Shown: piece after piece, positions 32,884 to 33,746 of the stretch
Position numbering within the stretch: the stretch's first letter is position 1
How the letters are laid out: every line of letters starts with the position of its first letter
DNA from: CAYFJO01 sp964343305
Lineage (GTDB): Bacteria; Planctomycetota; Planctomycetia; Pirellulales; Pirellulaceae
Assembly (NCBI GenBank): GCA_964343305.1
Contig: CAYFJO010000069.1
Location: forward strand, 1-33,746
DNA length: 33,746 bases
Reading direction: 5' to 3'
Program-made: the position numbers and the translations under genes
The notes under the pieces: model-generated
Databases searched by the model: none
The model's input: only the letters and a program-made list of their open reading frames with translations
Told to the model about the DNA's origin: nothing

Positions 32884-33746
32884 TCAACCCAATTGGTACT
32901 GCGGCGAACTGACGATCAAGTGAATCAGTTCCTGCAAGCGGTATCTTGGCAGACCCTGGTCATAGAACTCGACCAGTTTCTGGCGGTCCTCATCCGACAG
33001 CGGCACCAGGAGAAATCGCTCAACGAGTCGATCGACGATCTGGTTGGTACTGAGCCGCTCGTGGTCAGCACCCAACAACTGGGCTGCGCCGGTCTTTTCG
33101 TTCCAGCGCGGCAAGTCATCCGGCGAGATCATGCCCCGCGAGAAGCCACCTGGAATTCGGCGGCGCATCTGCTGGTTGCTGACCAGGCCGAGGATCGGCA
33201 TGGCAAAGTTATACCGGTCGAACAGCGTGGCCGTCGAAATCCAAGCCTGGCCGCCGTCCCAACCTTTGACGCTGGGCGGCAGAAAAATGTCCTGCCCCAT
33301 TTGAGCGGCCAGGTAAGGCAACATCGGGGTCTCACCCGGATCCAACTCGAGCAACCGCATGGTCCGCGCGAGCAACTGAACCGGACTGCTGATTTGGCTG
33401 CCCCGTGCGCGAGCGGAATAGAAATCGGTACTGCGGAAGATCTGAGCCACCACGGGGCGTATCTCGAAATCGTTTTCACGCAGCGTGGCGGCCAGCGATT
33501 CGATCACTTCGTCGGGCGCTTCTTCGTGAACGTAGAAGGCGTACAGCTTGCGGACGATAAAGCGGGACGCCGCTGGCTGCTGGAAGATGATGTCGATGAC
33601 GTCATCTCCGTCGAAATGCCCTTTCTGGCCAAGAAACTCCTTCTCGCCGCGATCGTGCGTGAACGGGGCGAAAACAAACTTGTCGCCCCGGAACGTCCAA
33701 CCCGTCAGGGCGCGGGCTGACTCTTTGATGTCGTCCTCGGTGTAGT
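32884..33746 (-). CDS. DUF1800 protein, C-terminal part, cut by right edge
   Basis: The frame is open from the window edge to 32884, so about 287 C-terminal residues are visible. It begins in YTEDDIKESARALTGWTFRG, then FHDRGEKEFLG-like sequence (FTHDRGEKEFLGQKGHFDGD), FIVRKLYAFYVHEE, FYSARARGSQISSPVQLLAR, and the conserved GQDIFLPPSVKGWDGGQAW near the end. These match the C-terminal two thirds of DUF1800 proteins such as the one at 17112. Its N-terminus lies beyond 33746; the ATG at 33507 is internal to the domain and is not the true start. It is upstream of, and probably co-transcribed with, the DUF1501 gene. Confidence 0.9.
   Translation of the reverse strand, partial: YTEDDIKESARALTGWTFRGDKFVFAPFTHDRGEKEFLGQKGHFDGDDVIDIIFQQPAASRFIVRKLYAFYVHEEAPDEVIESLAATLRENDFEIRPVVAQIFRSTDFYSARARGSQISSPVQLLARTMRLLELDPGETPMLPYLAAQMGQDIFLPPSVKGWDGGQAWISTATLFDRYNFAMPILGLVSNQQMRRRIPGGFSRGMISPDDLPRWNEKTGAAQLLGADHERLSTNQIVDRLVERFLLVPLSDEDRQKLVEFYDQGLPRYRLQELIHLIVSSPQYQLG

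Overview
The window looks like a chromosomal segment of a planctomycete, probably of the Pirellulales. The case rests on protein families: three DUF1501 proteins paired with DUF1549/DUF1553 or DUF1800 partners, a DUF1559 protein, Tat-exported Gfo/Idh/MocA oxidoreductases, a planctomycete-type 'cytochrome B6' di-haem protein, HzsA-related multidomain cytochromes, and a giant surface protein with the LExRxLLA-type N-terminus and GEVED plus VCBS/FG-GAP modules. I see no tRNA, rRNA, CRISPR array or complete insertion sequence.

Layout. 1-873 (-) is the N-terminal part of a secreted VCBS protein that runs off the left edge. 984-1318 holds a short threonine-synthase-like relic. 1319-3574 has two divergent PLP-enzyme genes (class IV aminotransferase; SelA/DgaE-like enzyme). 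3583-8180 (-) runs from a GntR/YtrA-type repressor through an ABC ATPase and its permease to a DUF1559 protein; the repressor promoter carries a perfect 18-bp palindrome over its -10. 8449-10158 is an unusual fusion of a J-like domain, a PilM-like actin fold and a C-terminal membrane helix. 10238-14217 is a PSCyt1/DUF1549/DUF1553 + DUF1501 pair closed by a likely terminator. 14699-16270 is a di-haem peroxidase-like cytochrome. 16528-19811 is a tightly packed membrane protein, DUF1800, DUF1501 operon. 19838-23103 (-) holds two tandem Gfo/Idh/MocA paralogues and an L-2-amino-thiazoline-4-carboxylate hydrolase-like gene.

23489-31148 is the most interesting part. On the plus strand are a small c'-like cytochrome, an F5/8C-HzsA-like di-haem protein and a peroxiredoxin. 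The peroxiredoxin reading frame is interrupted by one in-frame TGA exactly at the peroxidatic cysteine, followed by a SECIS-like hairpin, so it is best read as a selenoprotein (Sec56). Convergent to it are a small membrane protein and a second F5/8C-HzsA-like paralogue. The two transcription units share a near-identical operator-like palindrome (ACYAAACA-N5-TGTTTAG) at a similar distance from their first genes, which suggests co-regulation of one redox module. The window closes with a further DUF1501/DUF1800 pair (-), the latter cut by the right edge.

A second layer is a set of intergenic REP-like elements: at least four inverted pairs of GTAG-headed hairpins (8-bp stems, 2-4-nt loops) at 913, 12702, 20359 and 27787, one of which supplies a gene's stop codon. 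Two other long palindromes (2308, 31350) belong to different families. All functional calls are from reading the sequence only; no database search was run.
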